Source: CAZTZL01 sp964537715 (lineage in GTDB: Bacteria > Zhuqueibacterota > QNDG01 > DSAB01). From it: 42,520 nt of DNA. A model generated the notes under the pieces. That model ran no database searches, was not told the DNA's origin, and saw only the letters and a list, made by a program, of their open reading frames with translations. A program made the position numbers and the translations under genes. Shown here piece after piece: positions 1-8,019 of the stretch. The stretch's first letter is position 1. Every line of letters begins with the position of its first letter. The stretch is taken from assembly GCA_964537715.1 (NCBI GenBank), contig CAZIAH010000024.1, positions 1 through 42,520 of the forward strand. The letters run 5' to 3'.

Positions 1-250
1 GCGGTGCCCTGTAACCTGCAAACCGCTACAGCAGGGTCAAATTCCTATCCCGAGGTCTTTTCCGTCTCCCGTCTTTAATCTGATAAGCGGTGATGATAGT
101 TCGAGTTCTGTGCAATGGGTGAGTGCCGAACCCCGTCAGGACCGGAAGGTAGCAGCGGTAAGCAATTTTCCCATGTGCCGCAGATCAGCTTGACTGGAGC
201 TGGCTGTCAGGTTTGGACTCGGGTTCAGGAAGATCGAAGGTAGGTGCACA
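1..250 (+). ncRNA. ffs: Long bacterial signal recognition particle RNA (with Alu domain)
   Basis: This is the RNA scaffold of the signal recognition particle; it binds Ffh and targets nascent membrane proteins. The S-domain tip is clear at about 134-158: GTCAGGACCGGAAGGTAGCAG, with a GGAA tetraloop at 144-147 and the conserved AGCAG bulge strand. The first 60 bases match the Alu domain of the long Bacillus-type scRNA (GGTGCCCTGTAACC, then AGCAGGG). CCCGAGGTC near 50-58 can pair with GACTCGGG near 217-224, and GGTGCAC at 243-249 resembles the Bacillus 3' end. It is therefore the long form, not the short 4.5S RNA of many Gram-negatives. The 5' end may lie just outside the window. A T-run follows at 254-258, and dnaX starts 26 bases later, a common order. 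Confidence 0.93.
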
Positions 251-275
251 GCCTTTTTATAAATAAAGGAAATGC

Positions 276-1946
276 ATGTCATATCTCGTACTTGCCAGAA
301 AATACCGTCCGCAATCCTGGAATGATCTCGTGGGACAGGATCATGTCTCAACGACACTCAAAAATGCGATTCAACATGATCGATTGGCGCATGCCTATCT
401 TTTTACGGGTCCCCGAGGTGTCGGGAAAACGAGCGCTGCAAGAATTTTAGCCAAGGCGCTTAATTGTGAAAAAGGCCCCGTAGCCGACCCGTGCAATCAA
501 TGTTCAAATTGTATCGAAATCACGGAGAGCAGAAGTATCGACGTTTTTGAAATCGATGGTGCTTCAAACCGGGGCATCGATGAAGTCCGGAATCTTCGGG
601 AGAATATCCGATATACACCCGCCAGCGGAAAATATCGCATCTATATTATCGATGAAGTACACATGCTGACCACCGAAGCATTCAATGCCCTTCTAAAAAC
701 CCTTGAAGAACCTCCGTCCCACGTGTTGTTTATTTTTGCAACAACCGAACCGCACAAAGTTCCGGTGACGATTGTTTCGCGCTGCCAGCGTTTCGATTTT
801 CATCGGATCAGTATTCAGGAGATGTTGACGAGACTCAGAGATATTTGCAAAACAGAAAAAATTACGATTGATGACGAAGCGTTGCTGCTGATTGCCAATA
901 AAGCGGACGGCAGTTTGCGGGACAGCCAATCCATACTCGATCAGATGATTTCTTTTACAGGCGATAAAATTACGGCGGAACTGGTCATCAAAGGATTGGG
1001 TCTGATTTCGCAGGAATTGTTTTTTGAAGTGACCGATGTGCTCACTTCTGGAGAAGTTTCACAGGGATTGGCCTTGGTGGACAAGATTATTGCGGATGGA
1101 TATGACGTCGAGGAATTTTTAGTGGGATTGTCCGAGCATCTTCGAAATCTTCTCATTGTACGGTCCATGGAATCAACTGAATTACTCGATACGACCGAAC
1201 CTCTGAAGAAAAGATATCTGGAATCCGCCTCCCGTTTTCAAGAAGAAGATATTCTGCGACTTATCCGTATTGTGACACAGACCATTTATTCCCTAAAACG
1301 GAGTACAAATTCGAGAATTTCTCTGGAACTTGCCATGGTTAAAATGATCAAGCTTGATAAAACAGTGGTTATCGATGATCTGTTAACCCGGCTCGAATCG
1401 TTACAGACCTCCGGAAATCCACAATCTGCCATTGCAAGAGAGACCCAAACGAATTCTGAAAAAAAGGCGACTCCTTCATTTTCTTCAGAGGCAAAACCGA
1501 GTTCAAATCCATCTCCTGATGCTGGAGACCCACCGCAGAAGACAGAATTTACCCAGGAAAAAAAAAGCGGAATGATGGTCGATGAGATTCAGGAAAAATG
1601 GGAGAATGTCATCCAGGAAGTGAAAAAGAAAAAGATTACCATAGGCTCGTTTCTTCAGGAGGGTGTAATCAGTGGAATTCGCGACAACAAGATCGAAGTG
1701 AGTTTCGCATTGTCGAACGGATTTCACATCGATGCAATCATGCGGTCGAAACAGATCGTTCTGGATGTTATCAAAAAGGTGATCGGACCGGATGTCGATT
1801 TCGAGTGTACCAAAAAGGAAATGCCCAGACATGAGAAGAAAGTGCAGTCCAAAAATCAAAAATGGGAAAATCTGATGCTCCTCAAAGAAAACGAGCCTGT
1901 GATAAAGAAAATCATAGATGACTTTGATGCAGAAATAGCTGAATAG
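276..1946 (+). CDS. dnaX: DNA polymerase III subunit gamma/tau
   Basis: This is the clamp-loader ATPase that places the sliding clamp on primed DNA and links the replicative polymerases. The 556-residue protein has Walker A GPRGVGKT at about residues 45-52, a zinc-binding set at Cys64, Cys73, Cys76 and Cys79, the IIDEVHM Walker B at about 124-130, and the SRC sensor motif at 168-170. A Ser/Pro/Lys-rich linker (about 380-440) precedes the tau C-terminal domain. The ATG at 276 follows AAAGGA at 265-270. It lies directly behind the SRP RNA and ahead of ybaB and recR. The linker holds two A-runs that could produce a truncated gamma subunit; these are listed separately. Confidence 0.97.
   Translation: MSYLVLARKYRPQSWNDLVGQDHVSTTLKNAIQHDRLAHAYLFTGPRGVGKTSAARILAKALNCEKGPVADPCNQCSNCIEITESRSIDVFEIDGASNRGIDEVRNLRENIRYTPASGKYRIYIIDEVHMLTTEAFNALLKTLEEPPSHVLFIFATTEPHKVPVTIVSRCQRFDFHRISIQEMLTRLRDICKTEKITIDDEALLLIANKADGSLRDSQSILDQMISFTGDKITAELVIKGLGLISQELFFEVTDVLTSGEVSQGLALVDKIIADGYDVEEFLVGLSEHLRNLLIVRSMESTELLDTTEPLKKRYLESASRFQEEDILRLIRIVTQTIYSLKRSTNSRISLELAMVKMIKLDKTVVIDDLLTRLESLQTSGNPQSAIARETQTNSEKKATPSFSSEAKPSSNPSPDAGDPPQKTEFTQEKKSGMMVDEIQEKWENVIQEVKKKKITIGSFLQEGVISGIRDNKIEVSFALSNGFHIDAIMRSKQIVLDVIKKVIGPDVDFECTKKEMPRHEKKVQSKNQKWENLMLLKENEPVIKKIIDDFDAEIAE
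1459..1467 (+). promoter_or_regulatory. Candidate -1 frameshift heptamer in dnaX
   Basis: Seven A residues followed by G form the heptamer A AAA AAG in the dnaX reading frame (codons GAA AAA AAG at 1458-1466), with the same phasing as the known E. coli dnaX slippery site. A -1 shift here would read 17 further codons and stop at the TGA at 1517-1519, giving a protein of about 414 residues that keeps the ATPase core but lacks the tau domain. I see only weak stimulators: a purine-rich stretch upstream and no strong adjacent stem. The phasing is seen; the frameshifting is inferred. Confidence 0.45.
1558..1567 (+). promoter_or_regulatory. A9 slippage run in dnaX
   Basis: Nine consecutive A residues followed by G lie inside dnaX, in the linker after the ATPase core. 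In Thermus thermophilus dnaX, a run of nine A causes transcriptional slippage that makes the short gamma form. Here both alternative frames close almost at once: one at the TGA at 1573-1575, the other at the TGA at 1583-1585. Slippage in either direction would yield a protein of about 432-436 residues, near the length of E. coli gamma. The run and stops are directly visible; the mechanism is inferred. Confidence 0.5.
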
Positions 1947-1965
1947 AAAATAGGAGACAGACAAT

Positions 1966-2310
1966 ATGTTGAAGCCGAACATGGCTGAACTTTTTAAGCA
2001 GGCACAGAAAGTACAAGATGAAATCGCCAAGGTTCAGGAGAAACTTGAAGAAATGACTGTCGAGGGATCATCCGGAGGCGGAATGGTGATTGTGACGGCA
2101 AACGGTAAGCAGAAGATTGTTACCATAAAGATCGATCCCGAAGTGGTTAATTCCGATGATGTCGAAATGTTGGAAGATCTGATCACGGCAGCCGTGAATC
2201 AGGCTCTGGAGAAATCTCAGGAAATGGCCCAGGAAGAAATGCAAAAGGTAACGGGAAACATGCTCGGGAATTTGCCCGGGGGTCTGAAAATCCCCGGTTT
2301 TAATGTTTAA
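1966..2310 (+). CDS. ybaB: YbaB/EbfC family nucleoid-associated protein
   Basis: This is a small DNA-binding protein of the YbaB/EbfC family, which forms tweezer-shaped dimers on DNA. The 114-residue sequence has the family layout: a first helix rich in Lys, Glu and Gln (FKQAQKVQDEIAKVQEKL), a central strand region with GSSGGGMV and TANGKQKI, a DPE turn, a last helix (MLEDLITAAVNQAL) and a Gly/Pro-rich tail ending in NLPGGLKIPGF. The ATG at 1966 follows TAGGAG. It is 19 bases downstream of dnaX and 11 bases ahead of recR, the conserved dnaX-ybaB-recR order, so it is probably co-transcribed with both. Confidence 0.95.
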   Translation: MLKPNMAELFKQAQKVQDEIAKVQEKLEEMTVEGSSGGGMVIVTANGKQKIVTIKIDPEVVNSDDVEMLEDLITAAVNQALEKSQEMAQEEMQKVTGNMLGNLPGGLKIPGFNV

Positions 2311-2321
2311 GGAAATGTTTT

Positions 2322-2918
2322 GTGGAATACTCATCAAAAACATTAGAACAATTGGTAGAAGCCTTTTCCCGTCTTCCCGGTATCGGCAAGAAATCTGCTC
2401 AACGCATCGCGCTCTATCTACTTCGTGAGGAACAGAATGAGGCAGAACATCTGGCCAAGGCAATTGTCGAAATGATACAAAAGATCGGGAATTGTTCGGT
2501 CTGTTTTAATCTCACCGAAGAGGATCCCTGTCTTTTCTGTCGCGATCCCCAGCGGGACAAACACGTGATTTGTGTCGTGGAAGATCCGAAAGACCTTCTG
2601 GTTATTGAAAAAACAGGCAACTATCGGGGACAATATCATGTTTTAGGCGGCGTTCTTTCTCCTCTTGACGGTATAGGTGCGGAAGATCTCAAAATCAAAG
2701 AGCTGCTGGCCAGGATCACTCCTGAAATTCGGGAGGTGATTTTGGCGACCAATCCGACGGTCGAGGGAGAGATGACCGCGGCCTATCTGGCACAGGAACT
2801 GAAATCTAAAGAGATCAAGGTGACGAGAATTGCGCGGGGAATTCCATTCGGGGGTGCTCTTGAATTCAATGATGCCGTAACCGTGGCCAAGGCCATGGAG
2901 GGAAGAATTGAATTATAG
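2322..2918 (+). CDS. recR: Recombination protein RecR
   Basis: RecR works with RecF and RecO to load RecA on gapped DNA. The 198-residue protein shows the N-terminal helix-hairpin-helix LPGIGKKSAQRIA (about residues 18-30), a four-cysteine zinc finger (CSVC...CLFC, about 57-72) and a Toprim domain starting at VICVVEDPKD with the GQYHVLGG segment. The C-terminal GEMTAAYLA segment is also typical. The start codon is GTG at 2322, preceded by AAGGAAA about 6 bases upstream. It is the last gene of the dnaX-ybaB-recR set. Confidence 0.97.
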   Translation: MEYSSKTLEQLVEAFSRLPGIGKKSAQRIALYLLREEQNEAEHLAKAIVEMIQKIGNCSVCFNLTEEDPCLFCRDPQRDKHVICVVEDPKDLLVIEKTGNYRGQYHVLGGVLSPLDGIGAEDLKIKELLARITPEIREVILATNPTVEGEMTAAYLAQELKSKEIKVTRIARGIPFGGALEFNDAVTVAKAMEGRIEL

Positions 2919-2964
2919 TTTTTTATTGAGTGAATCATACTATTCCTGAGGATCTGTCAAGCTC

Positions 2965-3585
2965 ATGTTGACTTTGTCCAATCGCTTAACCTTGTTTAGA
3001 ATCGTTCTGACACCTGTCTTTGTTTTTTTGCTTTTCTCGACTGGTCCGTTTTCCAGGATCGCTTTGATTCTTGTGTTTTGTGCCGCTTCCCTGACAGACT
3101 GGTACGACGGATATTCGGCGAGGCGATTCGGGTACGTGACGAAGTGGGGCCAGTTTTTGGACCCTTTAGCGGATAAGATTTTTATCACAGCGGGTTTCTT
3201 GAGTTTCAGCGCTCTGGGTTATATTCGTCTGTGGATGGTTCTTGTTATTCTTGTGAGGGATTTCCTCATTACAGGGCTTCGGTTTTATGGTATAGTCAAA
3301 AGGAGGCCGATAGCGACTAACCTGTTTGCCAAAATAAAAACCAATGTACAATTTGTTGTGCTTTGCCTGATTTTGGTTTTTCACCTCATTGCATACCCAA
3401 AAACAGTGGATGGAACTGTTCTTTTGTGGAACAGGATTTCCGTTTTTGAGCTCTTCCATTTTGCTATGTGGCTGGTGGCTCTATTTACTGTGGTTTCGGG
3501 CACGATCTATCTCATCGAAAATCGAGGTCGCTTGAAAGAGATGTTCAATGATTTATATCGAATTTTTCTTCCTTCAAATGTTTGA
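2965..3585 (+). CDS. pgsA: CDP-diacylglycerol-glycerol-3-phosphate 3-phosphatidyltransferase
   Basis: This enzyme makes phosphatidylglycerophosphate from CDP-diacylglycerol and glycerol-3-phosphate, the first committed step to phosphatidylglycerol. The 206-residue membrane protein carries the CDP-alcohol phosphatidyltransferase signature (DG, two residues, AR, eight residues, G, three residues, D, three residues, D), seen as DGYSAR followed by GQFLDPLAD at about residues 48-70. Several hydrophobic helices follow. The next gene, pgpA, performs the next step of the same pathway, and the two are adjacent or overlapping, so they are very probably translated together. Confidence 0.94.
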   Translation: MLTLSNRLTLFRIVLTPVFVFLLFSTGPFSRIALILVFCAASLTDWYDGYSARRFGYVTKWGQFLDPLADKIFITAGFLSFSALGYIRLWMVLVILVRDFLITGLRFYGIVKRRPIATNLFAKIKTNVQFVVLCLILVFHLIAYPKTVDGTVLLWNRISVFELFHFAMWLVALFTVVSGTIYLIENRGRLKEMFNDLYRIFLPSNV

Positions 3586-3599
3586 AAATTGGAATGCGA

Positions 3600-4058
3600 A
3601 TGATAAATAAGTTATCTCGATTTTTAGCCACAGGTTTTTACAGCGGATACGCCCCCATTGCTCCGGGAACGGCCGGCAGTGCTGTGGCGTGGCTCATTTT
3701 TATTCTGATTCCCGGCCTGAGAGATCTCCCTCTGTTGTTGTTAATTGTGTTGGTATTTTTTATCGGTGTCAAGGTTGCTACCGATGTCGAAAAAACGGAC
3801 GGGCACGACGCATCAGTGATCGTGATCGATGAAATGGTCGGAATGTGGGTTTCTCTTCTTATATTGCCTGTTTCGATGTCCTGGACCTGGTGGATTGCTG
3901 CGTTTTTTCTTTTTCGCTTCTTCGATATTATCAAACCCTTTCCTGCCGGCAAATCCCAAAAGTTGCCCGCAGGCTGGGGGATTATGATGGATGATCTGTT
4001 TGCGGGTCTCTACGCCAATCTTGCCGTTCGATTGATTTTCTGGTTGTTTATCAAATAG
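3600..4058 (+). CDS. pgpA: Phosphatidylglycerophosphatase A
   Basis: PgpA dephosphorylates phosphatidylglycerophosphate to phosphatidylglycerol in the inner membrane. The sequence shows the family motifs: GFYSGYAPIAPGTAGS near the N-terminus, then VIVIDEMVGMWVS, and DIIKPFPAGKSQKLPAGWGIMMDD towards the C-terminus. Hydrophobic helices separate them. I favour the ATG at 3600, with GGA six bases upstream. An in-frame ATG at 3594 and a TTG at 3582 that overlaps the pgsA stop are alternatives and would add 2 or 6 residues. It directly follows pgsA, its pathway partner, and precedes cinA by 8 bases. Confidence 0.93.
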   Translation: MINKLSRFLATGFYSGYAPIAPGTAGSAVAWLIFILIPGLRDLPLLLLIVLVFFIGVKVATDVEKTDGHDASVIVIDEMVGMWVSLLILPVSMSWTWWIAAFFLFRFFDIIKPFPAGKSQKLPAGWGIMMDDLFAGLYANLAVRLIFWLFIK

Positions 4059-4066
4059 GATTTTTT

Positions 4067-5314
4067 ATGACTGCAGAAATCATTTCTATCGGGGATGAAC
4101 TCCTCAATGGAATGACGGTCAATACGAATGGTGCCTTTATTGCGGAAGCTTTGACAAAGCTCGGTTTCTCCGTAGAGTGTATTACTGTGGTGGGTGATTG
4201 TGAAGCCCGTATTATGGAAGCGTTGGAGAAAGCAGGCCAGCAGGCCGATGTGGTTGTTATCACAGGCGGTTTGGGGGTCACTCACGATGACATTACGAAA
4301 AAGGCCGCTGCCCGTTTTTTTAACAAAGAGATGATTTTTTCCCAAAAAGTTTATGACCGGATCGAAACCTTTTTCAAAAAAAGAGGAAGAAAAATATCCA
4401 CTGTCAACCGGGAACAGGCCATGATTCTTAAAGATGTTGAGTTGATCGATAATCTCGTGGGACTGGCTCCCGGATTTATCTTCTCCAAGAACAAATGTAC
4501 TTATTACTTTCTACCGGGCGTGCCATCGGAAATGAAACAGATGATGGAAAAATCAGTTATTCCCAAGTTGAACAAATCGAGAGTGAATCCTCCTGTTTCT
4601 CCGAGAATATTCAAAACCACGGGTATTTCCGAATCGGCTCTCTATTCTCAATTGATCGATTTTCACAAATTGTTTCCCGAGATTTGGCTGGCGTACCTGC
4701 CGGAAACTCCGGGCGTCAAATTGCGGCTTTCGATATCCAATCTTCAATCCGAAAATCAGGAAGATGCGCTTCGTAAGGCGGTTACTTATGTTCAGGAAGA
4801 GGCGGGAAAATTTATTTACGGAGAAGGCGAAACGGAAATCGAGCAGGTCATTGCGGATTTATTGTTTAAAAAGAAACTGACAATTGCAGTGGCCGAATCC
4901 TGCACCGGCGGATTGATTTCACATAAATTGACACAGATTCCTGGCAGTTCTGCATATTTCAACCGTGGTATTGTGGCCTACAGCAATAAAGCGAAAATGG
5001 AGATTTTAAAAGTTCCTCGTCAAACCATCGAAAAACACGGTGCCGTCAGCAGGGAAACGGCACAGGCAATGGCAGTCGGTGTCCGCAAAATCAGCGAAAC
5101 GGAAATCGGTTTATCTGCTACCGGAATTGCCGGTCCCGGGGGCGGTACGCAGGAGAAACCGGTGGGGCTGGTTTATATCGGTTATGCGGATTCCGAACAG
5201 GTTCTGATCGAGGAGCATCATTTCCCACGGGAACGGTGGTGGAACAAGGAGCGCACCGCTGTGATGGCGTTGGATCTGGTCAGAAGAGTGCTTTTAGGGA
5301 TTACGAAGGGTTGA
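4067..5314 (+). CDS. cinA: CinA-like protein, nicotinamide-nucleotide amidase
   Basis: This is a full-length two-domain CinA of 415 residues. The N-terminal molybdopterin-binding-like (COG1058) domain has IISIGDELLNG, VITGGLGVTHDD and FLPGVPSEM. The C-terminal domain, known in other bacteria as NMN deamidase, begins near residue 260 and has VAESCTGGLISHKLT, the catalytic-type Ser-Cys-Thr segment, and GLSATGIAGPGGG. The role is pyridine-nucleotide recycling and possibly ADP-ribose pyrophosphate hydrolysis. The ATG at 4067 follows AATAGGA. It is in the pgsA-pgpA-cinA-thpR-recA run found in many bacteria. Confidence 0.95.
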   Translation: MTAEIISIGDELLNGMTVNTNGAFIAEALTKLGFSVECITVVGDCEARIMEALEKAGQQADVVVITGGLGVTHDDITKKAAARFFNKEMIFSQKVYDRIETFFKKRGRKISTVNREQAMILKDVELIDNLVGLAPGFIFSKNKCTYYFLPGVPSEMKQMMEKSVIPKLNKSRVNPPVSPRIFKTTGISESALYSQLIDFHKLFPEIWLAYLPETPGVKLRLSISNLQSENQEDALRKAVTYVQEEAGKFIYGEGETEIEQVIADLLFKKKLTIAVAESCTGGLISHKLTQIPGSSAYFNRGIVAYSNKAKMEILKVPRQTIEKHGAVSRETAQAMAVGVRKISETEIGLSATGIAGPGGGTQEKPVGLVYIGYADSEQVLIEEHHFPRERWWNKERTAVMALDLVRRVLLGITKG

Positions 5315-5371
5315 AATTTTTCAAGCAGCAGTTTTGCATCCATAGCATGTATCTACATTGTCGGATTTTTT

Positions 5372-5408
5372 ATCTGCTTGTCGGGCAGATTCAACTTGAT
5401 TTTTTTTA
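5372..5408 (+). terminator. Possible weak terminator between cinA and thpR
   Basis: A six-base stem, ATCTGC (5372-5377) with GCAGAT (5385-5390), is followed ten bases later by eight T residues (5400-5407). The gap between stem and T-tract makes it a poor intrinsic terminator. It is in the only gap of notable size (125 bases) in the pgsA-recX run, so a transcript boundary here is plausible but unproven. Confidence 0.25.
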
Positions 5409-5439
5409 ATAATTTATTATGTTGAATATAGTCTGTTGA

Positions 5440-6000
5440 ATGAAGATGGTCCGATCATTTATCGCAGTTGACATCCCCGGTTCTGTCCGCGATAAGCTTG
5501 ACGATTTACTCGACAAGCTCAAGCGTAGTCAGGCGGACGTCAAGTGGGTGAAATCGAAGAGCATCCATATCACCTTGAAGTTTTTGGGGAATATTGAGGA
5601 AGCGCGACTCCCGAAAATCAAAGAGATTATAGGGAAGGTCGCCGAAAATATTAAACCATTCACTGTTTCGATCGAAGGAACGGGTGCGTTTCCGAATGAT
5701 CGAAGGCCCCGCGTGCTCTGGGTCGGCGTTCAGAAGGGTTCTGAAACGCTGACCCATCTGGCAGAAGATCTGGATTCTCAACTGACTTCACTGGGATTTG
5801 AGCGGGAAAAGCGGTCTTACTCACCCCATTTGACATTGGGGCGGGTTCGATCATCCAAAAATATCGATACTGTCATTGATGTGATGCATTCCATGAGATT
5901 TCAGGCGGGAGATTTTTTGAACGAAACTATTCTCTTGATGAAGAGCGATCTCCGGCCGGATGGAGCAGTCTATACCGTGCTTGAAAAAATCAAATTATAA
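5440..6000 (+). CDS. thpR: RNA 2',3'-cyclic phosphodiesterase (2'-5' RNA ligase family)
   Basis: This is a member of the 2H phosphoesterase superfamily, which opens 2',3'-cyclic phosphates and can ligate tRNA half-molecules in vitro. The 186-residue protein carries both HxTx motifs: HITLKFLG at about residue 43 and HLTLGRV at about residue 130. It starts MKMVRSFIAVDIP, with the FIAVDIP opening typical of the family. A second in-frame ATG two codons later (5446) is an alternative start. It is 13 bases upstream of recA, a frequent arrangement. Confidence 0.93.
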   Translation: MKMVRSFIAVDIPGSVRDKLDDLLDKLKRSQADVKWVKSKSIHITLKFLGNIEEARLPKIKEIIGKVAENIKPFTVSIEGTGAFPNDRRPRVLWVGVQKGSETLTHLAEDLDSQLTSLGFEREKRSYSPHLTLGRVRSSKNIDTVIDVMHSMRFQAGDFLNETILLMKSDLRPDGAVYTVLEKIKL

Positions 6001-6013
6001 GGATGTTCATACC

Positions 6014-7087
6014 ATGGAAGAAAAACAGAATGAAAAATTGAAAGCTCTCGATCTGGCTATTTCCCAGATCGATCGTCAGTTTGGCAAAGGTTCGGTCATG
6101 CGTCTGGGAGACAGTAAGAGCATGGTTCCCGTACCGGCTATTTCTACAGGATCTCTGGCACTGGATATGGCGATGGGTGTCGGGGGCGTTCCGAGAGGCC
6201 GGGTGATCGAGATCTTCGGGCCGGAATCTTCCGGGAAAACGACGCTGGCACTTCACATCATCGCAGAAGCGCAAAAGCGGAATGGAATTGCCGCTTTTAT
6301 TGATGCCGAACATGCTATGGATTCCCAATATGCAAGAGCGTTGGGGGTTAATATCGATGATCTTCTGGTTTCACAGCCGGATACCGGTGAGCAGGCGCTG
6401 GAAATCACAGAAACACTGGTCCGCAGCGGAGCCCTCGATGTGATTGTCATTGATTCGGTGGCGGCGCTCGTGCCCCGTGCCGAAATTGAGGGAGAAATGG
6501 GAGATGCGCAGATGGGGCTTCAGGCCAGGCTAATGTCCCAGGCCCTTCGGAAATTAACCGGAGCAATCAGTAAGTCAAAAACGGCTGTGATTTTTATTAA
6601 CCAGATTCGCATGAAAATCGGTGTGATGTTTGGTAATCCCGAAACGACCACAGGTGGCCGGGCATTGAAATTTTATGCATCGGTCCGGCTTGACATCCGG
6701 AGGACCGGAGCGATCAAAGAGGGAACGGATGCGGTCGGAAACCGAACCAAGGTCAAAGTGGTCAAAAATAAAGTGGCACCACCTTTTAAAGAGGCAGAAT
6801 TCGATATCATGTACGGTACCGGAATTTCAAAGACAGGCGATCTTCTGGATGTCGCTACCGATCTTGGATTGATAGAAAAAAGCGGAACTTGGTATTCTTT
6901 TGGCGAGGAACGAATCGGGCAGGGACGGGAAAATGTGAAGAAATTTCTGAGCCAGGAAGAAAACAAAGATATCTATGATAAGCTCGAAAAAGTCGTGAAA
7001 GAGAAACTTGGATTGACTAAAACCAAAGAAGAGCCGGTTCAGGAAGCAAAAGAGACGATTCCAAAGGAAAGTCCCAAGGAAGAGTGA
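6014..7087 (+). CDS. recA: Recombinase RecA
   Basis: RecA forms ATP-dependent filaments on single-stranded DNA, carries out strand exchange and triggers the SOS response. The 357-residue protein has Walker A GPESSGKT at about residues 69-76, the AEHAMD segment, VIVIDSVAALVP as Walker B, the L1 loop region EGEMGDAQMGLQARLMSQALRKL, and the INQIRMKIGVMFGNPETTTGG L2 loop. The C-terminal tail is acidic and Lys-rich, as usual. The start is the ATG at 6014, with AAGGA 11 bases upstream; reading further upstream in frame only re-reads thpR. I see no obvious SOS box, and recA is probably transcribed with thpR. Confidence 0.98.
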   Translation: MEEKQNEKLKALDLAISQIDRQFGKGSVMRLGDSKSMVPVPAISTGSLALDMAMGVGGVPRGRVIEIFGPESSGKTTLALHIIAEAQKRNGIAAFIDAEHAMDSQYARALGVNIDDLLVSQPDTGEQALEITETLVRSGALDVIVIDSVAALVPRAEIEGEMGDAQMGLQARLMSQALRKLTGAISKSKTAVIFINQIRMKIGVMFGNPETTTGGRALKFYASVRLDIRRTGAIKEGTDAVGNRTKVKVVKNKVAPPFKEAEFDIMYGTGISKTGDLLDVATDLGLIEKSGTWYSFGEERIGQGRENVKKFLSQEENKDIYDKLEKVVKEKLGLTKTKEEPVQEAKETIPKESPKEE

Positions 7088-7088
7088 A

Positions 7089-7736
7089 TTGACAGAAGTC
7101 ACTTATCACATCACACAGATCGAACCTCAGAAGAAGCATGCGAACCGGGTCAATGTGTATCTCGACGGCGCTTTTGCTTTCGGACTGAAAAACGAAATCC
7201 TTCTGAGGCATCATCTTCACGAAGGGGATACAATCTCGGATCAGCTAATTGATGAGGTGCTGCTTTCCGAGGAAAAGGCCCGGGCCAAAGAAAAAGCCCT
7301 GAGTCTGCTTTCTTATCGTGCGCGAAGTATCGAGGAGTTGAAAAAGAAATTGATCGAGAAGGCGTTCTCCGAACGAACCGTCAATCGTGTCATCGAAGAT
7401 TTCTGTCGTGTTGGACTTCTCAATGACCGAACATTCGCTTCGGATTATGCCCATTCTCGAATGATACAGCGGCCTGTTGGGAAGCGTCTGCTGAAACAGG
7501 AACTTCTTACGAAAGGAATATCCGAAGAGATTGCGGAAAAGTCCGTCGAGGAGGTCTATGAAAAACAGACCGAGGAGGAAGTTGCCGAATCGCTGATTCA
7601 AAAGCGGATGAAACGGTACAGCGGAGAGAATCCGCAAAAGGTGCGTAAAAAACTCTCGGAGTTTTTGTTCCGGCGGGGGTTCAACTGGGATGTAATTTCT
7701 GCGGTGTTGTCCAGAGTGGAGATTCATAGTGTTTAA
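7089..7736 (+). CDS. recX: Regulatory protein RecX
   Basis: RecX binds RecA filaments and limits their growth. The 215-residue protein consists of the usual three-helix repeats, with A-L-S-Y-R-A-R-S-I-E-E-L near residue 70 and the repeat D-F-C-R-V-G-L-L-N-D-R-T-F-A near residue 105, typical of RecX. The start is a TTG at 7089, just after the recA stop, with AAGGAAG about 6 bases upstream. This gives tight coupling to recA. In many bacteria alaS follows recX directly; here alaS is about 1.7 kb further on. Confidence 0.92.
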   Translation: MTEVTYHITQIEPQKKHANRVNVYLDGAFAFGLKNEILLRHHLHEGDTISDQLIDEVLLSEEKARAKEKALSLLSYRARSIEELKKKLIEKAFSERTVNRVIEDFCRVGLLNDRTFASDYAHSRMIQRPVGKRLLKQELLTKGISEEIAEKSVEEVYEKQTEEEVAESLIQKRMKRYSGENPQKVRKKLSEFLFRRGFNWDVISAVLSRVEIHSV

Positions 7737-7756
7737 TGGGAAATATTCTATAGGTT

Positions 7757-7770
7757 CCGGTTTCAACCGG
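7757..7770. promoter_or_regulatory. Palindrome upstream of the toxin-antitoxin pair
   Basis: CCGGTTTCAACCGG is a 14-base inverted repeat (six-base arms around TC), 32 bases before the antitoxin start. Type II antitoxins commonly autoregulate from such palindromes, so it may be the module's operator. It could equally be a short hairpin at the end of recX, but no T-tract follows. Confidence 0.4.
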
Positions 7771-7802
7771 GGACGACAGATAAATTTGGAGGAACTGTTT
7801 TA

Positions 7803-8009
7803 ATGGAATCATCAAATGCCATTGTTGAAGTATTTTGGAACGCATATCAGAATTTGAAAAGCGGTCAGAAAAAGCAACTTGCAAGACGCATCCTTCTCGA
7901 TTCGGAGATGTCCGAGGATTGGATCGATCATGCTCTTATTGAACGCTCCCGAAGCGAACCTGGGAAGGATATTCCGCTTGAATCGTTCCTGAACAAGATG
8001 AAATCATGA
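7803..8009 (+). CDS. Putative antitoxin of a type II toxin-antitoxin pair
   Basis: This 68-residue protein has an N-terminal amphipathic helix region and a Ser/Arg/Glu-rich C-terminus (ERSRSEPGKDIPLESFLNKM). The assignment as antitoxin rests mainly on position: it precedes a RelE/ParE-type gene by 10 bases and has the size and charge of the 'addiction module' antitoxins. In such proteins the C-terminal tail wraps the toxin. The ATG at 7803 has GGAGG ten bases upstream. I recognise no DNA-binding fold with confidence. The partner and operon structure are clear; the family is less so. Confidence 0.72.
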   Translation: MESSNAIVEVFWNAYQNLKSGQKKQLARRILLDSEMSEDWIDHALIERSRSEPGKDIPLESFLNKMKS

Positions 8010-8019
8010 TGTTCTGATC

